Shown here piece by piece: positions 16,167-24,009 of a DNA stretch of 31,732 bases. The notes under the pieces were generated by a model. The model saw only the letters and a program-made list of their open reading frames with translations. It ran no database searches and was not told the origin of the DNA. Each line of letters starts with the position of its first letter. Position 1 is the stretch's first letter. Both the position numbers and the translations under genes were made by a program. The stretch is from Moraxellaceae bacterium UBA2477 (GTDB lineage Bacteria; Pseudomonadota; Gammaproteobacteria; Pseudomonadales; Moraxellaceae): contig DDPD01000024.1 in assembly GCA_002342025.1 (NCBI GenBank), positions 1-31,732 on the forward strand, written 5' to 3'.

Positions 16167-16778
16167 TTATAAGTTTGGTAGACCGTCACATCGAAATAAA
16201 AATGCGTTGACTAAGCCTGCTTTGGTTTGGCGATGCAGTTGAAGCCCTGTCGGCACGTGCACATCGCTTAACGCCAACTCGGTTTCAACATACACCCAGC
16301 GTGTCTGCGTTAACCAGCCTTTCTGCGCTATACGCTGCAAAATGTCATTCACTAAGCCGAGATGGAATGGGGGATCGAGAAAGATCAGCCCATATCCCTC
16401 AGCAGGCGCTTGGGCCTCTTGCAGCCAGCGAAGGCTATCGACACACAAAACCTGGCAGGATGCCGCCTCCAACTTAGCGGCCTGCTCGCGCAAACAGGCC
16501 GCCTGCTGCGGGTCACGTTCCAGCAGCGTCAGACTGGCCGCGCCTCGTGATAAAGCTTCAAAGCCCATCGCACCGCTACCCGCAAAAACATCCAACACAT
16601 GCTGGCCGGCGAGCGCTAATTGCAGCCAATTAAATACCGTTTCGCGAACACGATCCGGCGTTGGGCGCAGGCCAGGCAAATCCAGAAATTGAATTTTCCG
16701 ACTACGCCAAAAACCGCCGATGATGCGTAGATCTCGGCGACCTGTTTTAAGGGTGGCGGGCGCTTTCGCTCGTGTCAT
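16167..16778 (-). CDS. rsmD: 16S rRNA (guanine966-N2)-methyltransferase
   Basis: 203 residues, normal for RsmD. It methylates N2 of G966 in helix 31 of 16S rRNA using S-adenosylmethionine. Visible motifs are RIIGGFWRSRKI and GLRPTPDRVRETVFNWL at the N-terminus, SAM-binding VLDVFAGSGAMGFEALSRGA, and the catalytic LDPPF. The start codon overlaps the end of the upstream peptidase gene by four bases (16775-16778), indicating translational coupling. Confidence 0.96.
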   Translation of the reverse strand: MTRAKAPATLKTGRRDLRIIGGFWRSRKIQFLDLPGLRPTPDRVRETVFNWLQLALAGQHVLDVFAGSGAMGFEALSRGAASLTLLERDPQQAACLREQAAKLEAASCQVLCVDSLRWLQEAQAPAEGYGLIFLDPPFHLGLVNDILQRIAQKGWLTQTRWVYVETELALSDVHVPTGLQLHRQTKAGLVNAFLFRCDGLPNL

Positions 16779-18238
16779 CGTGCATCCTTTTCGGCCAAAG
16801 AGGGGCGTTTTTGCCCTGCCGTAATCACTACCATGCGATCCGGATGAATACGTCGCTGCAAGGCGTCACGAACCTGCTCGGGAGTTACCGCAGATAACTG
16901 CTCCACGTAGCGCGAGAGATAATCTGGCGGCAGCTGATAAAAGCCCATCATGCCGAGATAGCTGGCAATGGCATCGGTGCGTACCAAACTGCGTGGAAAA
17001 GCTTGCGTCAGCTGTGCCACCGCATTGGCGACCGCCGCTGCATCAGGCCCTTGGCGCACAAAGTCGCGAAGTATCTGCTGCGTAAGCGCCAGCGCAGCCT
17101 CGGCCTGATCGGCACGCGTGGCGAAGCTGATTTGGAATGGCCCAGGCACACGCATCGGCACAAATTGGCTGTTGACACTGTAGGTTAAGCCGCGCTTTTC
17201 GCGCAGCTCTCTTGTCAGCACACTGCCAAAGCCACTACCCCCGAGAATTTCATTTGCCACAATTAAGGGAAAATAATCTGGATCCTGACGACTGAGACCG
17301 AGCTCGCCTAACAGCACAAACGTTTGCTGTGAGGGCATTTCAAGGTGGTGCCTTTGGCTACGCTTCAACGCTTTGGGTAGCGGCAAAGGCTCTGCGGCCG
17401 CACCGGGCAGAAGCGCGCCACTGATTTCGAGGGCAATATGTTCTGCGGTAGGGCGGTCTATGTCACCGACTAAAACCAAAACAGCATTTTCCACCGTATA
17501 AAAGCGGGTATGGAAGGCTTTAATATCTTTAGTTTTGATGCTCTGAACGCTAGCGGCAAATCCAGCTAGAGGATTGGCATAGGGGTGGCTACCATACAAA
17601 GACTGATAAAACTCTAAGCCGGCTCGCCCCGAAGGAGACTGGAGTCGCTGGCGCTGGCCAATACGCAGAGACTCCTGCAAGCGCAGCCAGGCCTCTTCGC
17701 TAAACGCAGGCTGACTGGCTATTTCAGCAAACAAGGCCAGTGCCTGATCGCGATACTCCGGCTGACTCAACGTGCGCAGTTGCAGCAAGGCCATATCGCG
17801 GTAAGACGACGCAGAAAACTCTGCACCTAAGCGCTCAAATCCCTCTGCAACGGCCTGAGCCGAGCGATGCCTCGTGCCCTCATCCATCAGGCTGGAGACG
17901 GCGGAGGCCAAGCCGGACATATCACCGTCACGGGCAGCGCCGGCATCAAAGACCAAACGCGTATCCAGCAAAGGAATCTGGTCATTCGGCCAGAATAGAA
18001 CACGCAAACCTTCTGCCGTTTGCCATTGCTGAACGGGGATACTCAGACTTAAACGATGACTACGTGCTTTCTCTAAGTCCGCTGCGCTAGTCAAACGCTG
18101 CAAAGCCGTGAGCGGGCCACCCGGCGTACTACTGTGATCAGCACCAGCCTGAACATTCGCCACGGCCATCAGCGCCACAAAGCCTAAAGCCCTGCGCCAC
18201 GAGGGTCGTTGTTTCATATGAATATCCGCCTTAATCAT
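16775..18238 (-). CDS. M16 peptidase family protein lacking the catalytic HxxEH motif
   Basis: 487 residues from the ATG at 18238, which overlaps the previous stop as ATGA; a second ATG at 18217 starts a cleaner signal peptide (MKQRPSWRRALGFVAL...ANVQAG). The fold is M16: the segment where the zinc motif should be reads GLASAVSSLMDEG with both His and the Glu missing, while the C-terminal GFGSVLTRELREKRGLTYSV with the conserved Arg/Tyr region is intact. This is the usual 'R/Y' non-catalytic partner of a two-subunit M16B peptidase, like a mitochondrial processing peptidase alpha subunit. It should pair in the periplasm with the product of the gene just upstream. Confidence 0.92.
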   Translation of the reverse strand: MIKADIHMKQRPSWRRALGFVALMAVANVQAGADHSSTPGGPLTALQRLTSAADLEKARSHRLSLSIPVQQWQTAEGLRVLFWPNDQIPLLDTRLVFDAGAARDGDMSGLASAVSSLMDEGTRHRSAQAVAEGFERLGAEFSASSYRDMALLQLRTLSQPEYRDQALALFAEIASQPAFSEEAWLRLQESLRIGQRQRLQSPSGRAGLEFYQSLYGSHPYANPLAGFAASVQSIKTKDIKAFHTRFYTVENAVLVLVGDIDRPTAEHIALEISGALLPGAAAEPLPLPKALKRSQRHHLEMPSQQTFVLLGELGLSRQDPDYFPLIVANEILGGSGFGSVLTRELREKRGLTYSVNSQFVPMRVPGPFQISFATRADQAEAALALTQQILRDFVRQGPDAAAVANAVAQLTQAFPRSLVRTDAIASYLGMMGFYQLPPDYLSRYVEQLSAVTPEQVRDALQRRIHPDRMVVITAGQKRPSLAEKDAR

Positions 18239-19620
18239 GGCGCCGCTCCCACTGACTGGGTCGGTACAGGCGAGTTCGGCGTATTCAAAAACAACGTCGC
18301 CAATCGCTCGGGCTGCAAATAACGCCTAGCCACTTCACGAATCTTTTTGGGCGTAATGGCCTTTAGTCGCGCGGGCAATTCGTCGTCCCAGGTTAGCGGC
18401 AAGCCCAGCGCATCAAGACGGCCAAGCTGCTGAGCACGATCATCCAATTCGTCACGGCCATAGACCGCTTGCGCACGCACATTCGCCATGACCTTGGCCA
18501 GCTCATCGACACTCACTTCCTCATCGCGCAAGGCATAAACCGATTTCAGGATCGCCTCGCGCAAGGCTGTTAAGGACTGGCCCGCTGCAGGCACTGCCGT
18601 AATGGTTAACTGCGTATCGCCGCGGGCTAACAAGTCATAACCCGACCGTATCGCCGCCGCCTGATTGGTGCGCACCACGTCACGCTCCAAGCGCGCACTG
18701 ATGCCGCCATCGAGCACCCCCGATAGCAGCTGCAAGGCATAGGCGTCTTGGGGGTCGCGTGCACTCGCCAAGCTGGGCAAGTTAAACCCTAAATATAAAG
18801 AAGGCACCTGCCCCGGCAAGGTCAGACTGAGGCTGCGCTCACCCGGACTTTCGAGCTCACGAATTAACGCGCGGCGAGGAATACTGACTAACGGTAATGG
18901 AGCAAAATAGCGTTCCACTAATTCGCGCACCTGAGCCACGGTGACATCGCCCACAACAATCAGCGTGGCATTGGCTGGCGCATACCAGCGCTGGTACCAC
19001 GCTCGCGCGTCTTCCACGGTCAAGCGCTCTAAGTCACGCATCCAACCAATGGTGGGATTTCGCTCGGGACTGGAGAGCAAAGACAGCGCTTGAAAACGTT
19101 CCATCGCCAGTGCCTGGGGATTATCGTCGGTACGCAAGCGACGCTCTTCCATCACGACCTTGAGCTCCCGGGCAAACTCCTCCGCGTCGAGCGTCAGACC
19201 CATCATGCGATCCGCTTCCAGCTCCAATGCCAGCGGCAATCTGTCGGCCAGATGCTGCTGAAAATAGACAGTGAAATTGTCATTGGTATAAGCGTTGTCA
19301 TCGCCACCGGCATAGGCGACCAACCGCGAGAACTCACCCACAGGCACTTTCGCCGTGCCTTTAAACATCATGTGCTCCAACACATGCGACAAGCCCGTCA
19401 GTCCCGGCGGCTCGTCCGATGAACCCACCCGATACCAGACCTGCGTCAGCACCACGGGCGCACGATGATCTTCCTGCACAATGACGCGCAGGCCATTGGC
19501 CAAGTTAAAGCTGACCGGCGCAATCGCTGCCGAAGCCAACGATGCCATGATGAACAGCGGCAAGATCAATACCGTTCTGATCGCCACACCCATGGGAATT
19601 CGCTGAACTAGCCGCCGCAT
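18235..19620 (-). CDS. M16B zinc metallopeptidase, catalytic subunit
   Basis: 461 residues. An N-terminal signal peptide (hydrophobic to about residue 32, ...ASLASA) sends it to the periplasm. The inverted zinc motif HVLEH lies at residues 79-83, with the third ligand expected in the downstream ELKVVMEERR segment. A second, degenerate M16 domain follows in the C-terminal half. It is the active partner of the next gene, with which it shares an ATGA stop/start overlap. The pair followed by rsmD and opposite ftsY is the same order I recall in Pseudomonas. The natural substrate is unknown. Confidence 0.94.
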   Translation of the reverse strand: MRRLVQRIPMGVAIRTVLILPLFIMASLASAAIAPVSFNLANGLRVIVQEDHRAPVVLTQVWYRVGSSDEPPGLTGLSHVLEHMMFKGTAKVPVGEFSRLVAYAGGDDNAYTNDNFTVYFQQHLADRLPLALELEADRMMGLTLDAEEFARELKVVMEERRLRTDDNPQALAMERFQALSLLSSPERNPTIGWMRDLERLTVEDARAWYQRWYAPANATLIVVGDVTVAQVRELVERYFAPLPLVSIPRRALIRELESPGERSLSLTLPGQVPSLYLGFNLPSLASARDPQDAYALQLLSGVLDGGISARLERDVVRTNQAAAIRSGYDLLARGDTQLTITAVPAAGQSLTALREAILKSVYALRDEEVSVDELAKVMANVRAQAVYGRDELDDRAQQLGRLDALGLPLTWDDELPARLKAITPKKIREVARRYLQPERLATLFLNTPNSPVPTQSVGAAP

Positions 19621-19667
19621 AAGACATCACCGCATTAGGAAAACGGGTGGTAGCATAGCGCATCCCG

Positions 19668-19690
19668 AGCTTGTCGCACTGCAACAAGCT
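19668..19690. repeat. Perfect inverted repeat in the M16-ftsY divergent region
   Basis: AGCTTGT (19668-19674) and ACAAGCT (19684-19690) are exact complements with a nine-base spacer, ending 20 bases before the ftsY ATG. It could be an operator or a leader hairpin. I could not place a convincing -35/-10 pair in the remainder of 19621-19710. Confidence 0.45.
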
Positions 19691-19710
19691 GGCACAGGTT
19701 GGACACCCAA

Positions 19711-20667
19711 ATGAGTACAGACCAGACCGCCTCTCACGAGGCTGGCGGCTTCCTTAGTCGCATGAAAAGCGGGCTATCCAAAACCCGCAAAAGCTTTAGC
19801 CAAGGCATGGCGACGCTATTGATCGGCGCCAAAGAAATTGATGATGAGCTGCTGGAGGACATTGAGACTCAGCTGCTCGTTGCCGACGTCGGCATCGATG
19901 CCACGAAACGCGTCGTGGATGCGTTGACCGAGCGCGTCTCGCGCAATGAGCTACTGCATTCGCATGCGCTCTACGATGCCTTGCAAAAAGAGTTGGCCGA
20001 ATTGCTCGCTCCCCGACAACAGCCTTTGGTTATTCCGAAAGCCGCCACTCCGTTTGTGATTTTAGTGGTGGGCGTTAATGGCGTCGGTAAAACCACGACC
20101 ATCGGTAAACTAGCCAAGCGTCTGCAGCGTGAAGGTAAGTCCGTCATGCTCGCCGCCGGCGACACATTTCGTGCCGCTGCGGTCGAACAGCTACAGGTCT
20201 GGGGTGAGCGCAATAATGTTCCGGTGATTGCTCAGGGCAGTGGCGCTGATTCCGCGTCAGTCCTGTTCGATGCCCTGCAAAGCGCGCAAGCCAAGGGCAT
20301 CGATGTGCTGATTGCCGACACCGCCGGCCGTCTGCATAACAAAAGTCATCTGATGGATGAGCTGAGCAAGGTCGTGCGTGTACTGCAAAAGCTGGATGCC
20401 AATGCACCGCATGAAACGCTACTCGTGGTAGATGCTGGCACAGGTCAGAATGCGTTGAACCAGGTGCAAGATTTCGACCAAGCCGTCAAACTCAGTGGTT
20501 TGGTCATTACCAAACTGGATGGCACAGCCAAAGGTGGCGTGCTGTTTAATATTGCCAGCCGAACCCACCTCCCCATTCGGTATGTGGGTGTGGGTGAAGG
20601 TGTTGATGACCTGCGGCCTTTTGTGGCTGCCGAATTTGTTGAGGCGCTGTTCGACGAAACGCGTTAA
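19711..20667 (+). CDS. ftsY: Signal recognition particle receptor FtsY
   Basis: 318 residues from the ATG at 19711; a TTG at 19699 is in frame but less likely. It is the GTPase that docks ribosome-SRP complexes at the inner membrane for co-translational insertion. The N domain covers about residues 15-95. The G domain shows GVNGVGKTTT (G1), DTFRAAA, DTAGR (G3), TKLDGTAKGG (G4) and the GVGEGVDDLRPF C-terminus. It lacks the long acidic A domain of E. coli FtsY, having only a short basic N-terminal leader (KSGLSKTRKSF). It is followed by ftsE after 30 bases. Confidence 0.98.
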   Translation: MSTDQTASHEAGGFLSRMKSGLSKTRKSFSQGMATLLIGAKEIDDELLEDIETQLLVADVGIDATKRVVDALTERVSRNELLHSHALYDALQKELAELLAPRQQPLVIPKAATPFVILVVGVNGVGKTTTIGKLAKRLQREGKSVMLAAGDTFRAAAVEQLQVWGERNNVPVIAQGSGADSASVLFDALQSAQAKGIDVLIADTAGRLHNKSHLMDELSKVVRVLQKLDANAPHETLLVVDAGTGQNALNQVQDFDQAVKLSGLVITKLDGTAKGGVLFNIASRTHLPIRYVGVGEGVDDLRPFVAAEFVEALFDETR

Positions 20668-20697
20668 GCGTCGTCGCCGCCCGTTGGAGATCGTTAG

Positions 20698-21369
20698 ATG
20701 ATCCGTTTTGAATCTGTCAGCAAGCGTTATGCACCGCAATTCGATGCGCTGCGTGAGCTGAGCTTTGAGTTACCGACCGGCGAAATGGCCTTTCTCACTG
20801 GCCACTCCGGTGCCGGCAAATCGACGCTGCTTAAGCTCATTATGCTGATCGAGCGCGCCAGCAGCGGCCGCGTTATCGTGAACGATCGCGACCACAGCCA
20901 ACTTAAGGGCAATCAAATTGCGCTGGCGCGGCGCGATATCGGCATGATCTACCAAGATCACAACCTGCTCGACGATCGCTCGGTCTATGACAACGTGGCA
21001 CTGCCGTTAATCATCGCTGGCATGCAGCCTCGTGACATCCCTAACCGCGTCTATGCCGCATTAGATCTGGTCGGCCTCAAGCATCGTGCTAAATCACTGC
21101 CCTTTGAGCTATCCGGAGGTGAGCAGCAGCGCGTCGGCATCGCTCGCGCTGTGGTCAGCAAACCGGCCGTCATTCTGGCCGACGAACCCACGGGCAACCT
21201 CGACCCGCAGCTGGCCGTGGAAGTAATGAACATCTTTGAAGAGCTGTCACGCGTGGGCGTTAGCATTCTTGTCGCCACTCATGATTTGTCCCTGATTGCC
21301 CGCTTCCGCCATCGTCTCTTGACCTTGAAAGCCGGTCAGCTGGTCGCCGACACCGGAGCTTCCGTATGA
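20698..21369 (+). CDS. ftsE: Cell division ATP-binding protein FtsE
   Basis: 223 residues, normal for FtsE. It is an ABC-type ATPase that with FtsX controls septal peptidoglycan hydrolysis through amidase activators. Walker A GHSGAGKST, the signature LSGGEQQRVGIARA, Walker B VILADEPTGNLD and the switch His in ATHD are all present. Its stop overlaps the ftsX start (ATGA, 21366-21369). Confidence 0.98.
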   Translation: MIRFESVSKRYAPQFDALRELSFELPTGEMAFLTGHSGAGKSTLLKLIMLIERASSGRVIVNDRDHSQLKGNQIALARRDIGMIYQDHNLLDDRSVYDNVALPLIIAGMQPRDIPNRVYAALDLVGLKHRAKSLPFELSGGEQQRVGIARAVVSKPAVILADEPTGNLDPQLAVEVMNIFEELSRVGVSILVATHDLSLIARFRHRLLTLKAGQLVADTGASV

Positions 21370-22334
21370 ATCAGCCAATTGCTGCTCGCGGTGCTGAAAA
21401 ACAGAAAAGCACCTTCTCCTCCCGCGCCACACACTGGCTGCAACACCATCAACGCGAAGCCAAAGATAGCTTTGGCCGCCTAGCTCAAGCGCCATTGTCC
21501 ACCTTGATGACCGTGCTAGTCATGACCATCTCCCTAACCTTGCCACTGGGCTTAGGGAAGTTACTGGATGACGCTAGCAGTGCCGCCAGTGGCTGGGATG
21601 GCGAAGCCAGACTGTCAATTTACTTAAAAGAAGACACCCCTGCAGAAGTCCAAGCCAGTGTTCTGGCGCGAGCCGAAGCACTGCCTGGCATCCGTTCGGC
21701 TCGCCTTATTTCCCCCGAAGACGCCTTGGAAGAGTTCAAGCAGCAGTCAGGCTACGGCCCCGCGCTGGACCAGCTCGGCTATAACCCGCTACCCGCCGTG
21801 CTTGAGGTATTCCCCAAAAACAATTCCAGCTCCAGTGAAATGACCTCACTGCGAGATAAGCTCGCGCAATGGCCAGAGGTCGCGTTAGCTGAAGTCGATA
21901 TTGCTTGGGTACAGCGCTTACAAACCATGCTTGAACTAGGTCAACGCCTGCTATGGGCCATTGGCGGCGCGCTTTTACTCGGCGGATTGCTGGTGGTTGG
22001 TAATACCATTCGCCTGAGCATTGAGTCACGCCGCGATGAAATTCGGGTCATTTCCTTGCTCGGTGGTACGCATGGCTTTGTCCGTCGCCCCTTTATTTAT
22101 ATGGGCGTCTGGTGCGGCTTAAGCGCTGGTGTATTTACCCTCATTGCGGTCAGTAGCTTCACCGCATGGCTCAATGTGCCCGTGACCCAAATGGCCAGTC
22201 TCTACAGCAGCAACTTTAGTTTGAGCTACCCCTCTTTTGGCACCAGCTTGGCGGTTTTGGCGGGCGCCAGCTGCTTAGGTTGGTTGGGCGCTTGGATGGC
22301 CGTTGGCCGTCACCTGCGCGAATTAGAATCTTAA
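21366..22334 (+). CDS. ftsX: Cell division protein FtsX
   Basis: 322 residues. It is the membrane partner of FtsE. A cytoplasmic N-terminal part of about 55 residues is followed by the first membrane segment, an extracytoplasmic domain (about 80-190, containing SIYLKEDTPAEV and SPEDALEEFKQQSG), then three more membrane segments. The conserved cytoplasmic loop RLSIESRRDEIRVISLLGG lies before the third. Length and order match gammaproteobacterial FtsX. Confidence 0.97.
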   Translation: MNQPIAARGAEKQKSTFSSRATHWLQHHQREAKDSFGRLAQAPLSTLMTVLVMTISLTLPLGLGKLLDDASSAASGWDGEARLSIYLKEDTPAEVQASVLARAEALPGIRSARLISPEDALEEFKQQSGYGPALDQLGYNPLPAVLEVFPKNNSSSSEMTSLRDKLAQWPEVALAEVDIAWVQRLQTMLELGQRLLWAIGGALLLGGLLVVGNTIRLSIESRRDEIRVISLLGGTHGFVRRPFIYMGVWCGLSAGVFTLIAVSSFTAWLNVPVTQMASLYSSNFSLSYPSFGTSLAVLAGASCLGWLGAWMAVGRHLRELES

Positions 22335-22386
22335 TTTCGCTGCGCCTGGTCATGCCAGTCAACCCAAGCGTAGCTCGATCGTCATC

Positions 22387-22414
22387 TTGCAGGGCAGCAC
22401 ATCAGTGCTATTAT
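22387..22414 (+). promoter_or_regulatory. Candidate sigma-70 promoter for rpoH
   Basis: TTGCAG (22387-22392) and TATTAT (22409-22414) are 16 bases apart, in the 134-base region between ftsX and rpoH. This would give an rpoH leader of about 45 bases. Each box has two mismatches or fewer to consensus, but no data confirm use. Confidence 0.4.
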
Positions 22415-22468
22415 CTAAGGTCGTGATAAACCCAGCTTATGGCTACAAGCCATTGGAGGCGTAAAAAG

Positions 22469-23329
22469 ATGAGTGACTGCAAGCACTTGCAGCCCATCGC
22501 AGTGACAGTGCCGGGAGTCAATCTCGGGTCTTATATCCAGTCTGTTAGCCGCGTGGCGGTCTTAACAGCAGATGAAGAGCGTGCGCTTGCCGAGCGTCTA
22601 CACTTTCACGACGACCTCGATGCCGCACGCCAACTCGTGCTCGCGCATCTGCGTTTTGTCGTCCATATCGCCAAGAGCTATGCCGGTTATGGCCTGCCTC
22701 AGGCGGATCTGATTCAAGAGGGCAACATTGGCTTAATGAAAGCCGTGAAGCGTTTTGACCCAACCATGGGCGTTCGCTTGGTATCGTTCGCGGTACATTG
22801 GATCAAAGCCGAAATTCATGAGTACGTCATCAAGAACTGGCGTATCGTGAAAGTGGCCACCACGAAAGCTCAACGTAAACTGTTTTTTAACCTTCGCAGC
22901 ATGAAAAAGTCTTCGCGTGGCTTAACACAAGCTGAAGCGGCAGCCATTGCGGAAGACCTTAATGTCTCTACGCGCGATGTTTTTGAGATGGAAGGTCGCC
23001 TGCTGTCTCACGATACGGCGCTCGAAGGCAGCATGGATGACGATGATGAAAAGGCAGCGAAAGCCCCGATTCATTATCTAGAAGATCACCGTTACGACCC
23101 GTCGCTATTAGTTGAGGCTGACGATACTGAAAGTCAAAACACAGACAACCTTATGGCGGCCATTAAAACCCTTGATGCACGCAGTCAGGCCATTTTGGCT
23201 CGACGCTGGCTCAGCGAAGAAAAGGCCACCTTGCATGAGCTGGCCGATGAGTTTGGCGTGTCCGCCGAACGTATTCGTCAGCTCGAAAAAAATGCCATGG
23301 ATAAAGTCAGAGCAGCCCTGACGGCCTAA
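22469..23329 (+). CDS. rpoH: Heat-shock sigma factor RpoH (sigma-32)
   Basis: 286 residues from the ATG at 22469, placed by a GGAGG ribosome-binding site nine bases upstream; a 10-codon longer reading frame begins before that site and is rejected. Regions 1.2, 2 and 4 are all present: the region 2 core LRFVVHIAKSYAGYGLPQADLIQEGNIGL, the RpoH box QRKLFFNLR, and helix-turn-helix LHELADEFGVSAERIRQLEKNAM. The RpoH box separates it from RpoD and RpoS. It directs transcription of chaperone and protease genes. The order ftsY-ftsE-ftsX-rpoH is conserved across gammaproteobacteria. Confidence 0.98.
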   Translation: MSDCKHLQPIAVTVPGVNLGSYIQSVSRVAVLTADEERALAERLHFHDDLDAARQLVLAHLRFVVHIAKSYAGYGLPQADLIQEGNIGLMKAVKRFDPTMGVRLVSFAVHWIKAEIHEYVIKNWRIVKVATTKAQRKLFFNLRSMKKSSRGLTQAEAAAIAEDLNVSTRDVFEMEGRLLSHDTALEGSMDDDDEKAAKAPIHYLEDHRYDPSLLVEADDTESQNTDNLMAAIKTLDARSQAILARRWLSEEKATLHELADEFGVSAERIRQLEKNAMDKVRAALTA

Positions 23330-23353
23330 TCTGATCCATCCTTCCCCATCAGG

Positions 23354-23377
23354 CCCGCCACCGTTGCGGGTCTTTTT
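23354..23377 (+). terminator. Rho-independent terminator after rpoH
   Basis: CCCGC (23354-23358) pairs with GCGGG (23366-23370) around a seven-base loop, followed directly by TCTTTTT. It lies 24 bases after the rpoH stop and 20 bases before the next gene. Confidence 0.75.
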
Positions 23378-23396
23378 ATGTGCCGGAGAAACCAGC

Positions 23397-23780
23397 ATGA
23401 ATTGGCTCGCACTTGCCGCTCTGAATATGGCATTAGCGGTCATGACCGGTGCATTTGGCGCCCATGCGCTGAAAGCACGCCTGTCCACCGAGGCCTTAGG
23501 CTGGTGGCATACCGCAGTGTCTTATCAGATGTGGCATGCCTTGGGCTTAGTCGCACTGGGCGTGCTGCTGCGCCTGAGCAACGTAACCCCAGCATTGCCC
23601 GTCGCGGGCATTCAAACCAGCGCGATACTGTTACAGCTGGGCATTATCATTTTCTCCGGCAGCCTGTACGCCATGGCTCTGGGCGCACCCCGCTGGTTTG
23701 GCGCCATTACACCGATAGGCGGGTTCGCTTTTATCGCGGGCTGGTTATGGCTGGCCTACAGCCTCATGCGGAGTGCGTAA
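23397..23780 (+). CDS. DUF423 family small membrane protein
   Basis: 127 residues from the ATG at 23397 (GGAGA ribosome-binding site). Four hydrophobic segments span nearly the whole protein. The N-terminal GAFGAHALKARL and the WHTAVSYQMWHALGL segment are the DUF423 signature. The family's function is unknown. The stop is one base before the thiS start codon, so the two are probably translated from one mRNA, although no link between DUF423 and thiamine synthesis is known to me. Confidence 0.9.
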   Translation: MNWLALAALNMALAVMTGAFGAHALKARLSTEALGWWHTAVSYQMWHALGLVALGVLLRLSNVTPALPVAGIQTSAILLQLGIIIFSGSLYAMALGAPRWFGAITPIGGFAFIAGWLWLAYSLMRSA

Positions 23781-23781
23781 G

Positions 23782-23982
23782 ATGAACATTCGCTTAAATG
23801 GAGAGCCCACGGAAGTCGCTGAAGGCTGCACCCTCGCTGACCTTGTGGCCGCCCAAGGGCTGGTCGGCAAGCGCATCGCCATTGAACGCAACGGGGAGAT
23901 AGTGCCGCGCAGCTTGCATGCACAATGTCTCTGCGAACCGAACGATAGTATCGAGATTGTGCATGCGATTGGCGGGGGCTAA
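23782..23982 (+). CDS. thiS: Sulfur carrier protein ThiS
   Basis: 66 residues from the ATG at 23782; an in-frame GTG nine bases earlier is less likely. It has the ubiquitin-like fold with the required C-terminal Gly-Gly (HAIGGG). The C-terminal glycine is adenylated by ThiF and thiolated, and donates sulfur to the thiazole of thiamine via ThiG. Normally thiG follows at once; here it lies 3.9 kb away, beyond two unrelated genes. Confidence 0.96.
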   Translation: MNIRLNGEPTEVAEGCTLADLVAAQGLVGKRIAIERNGEIVPRSLHAQCLCEPNDSIEIVHAIGGG

Positions 23983-24009
23983 GTCAGATCTTGACCGCCC
24001 CCAGGCTGC

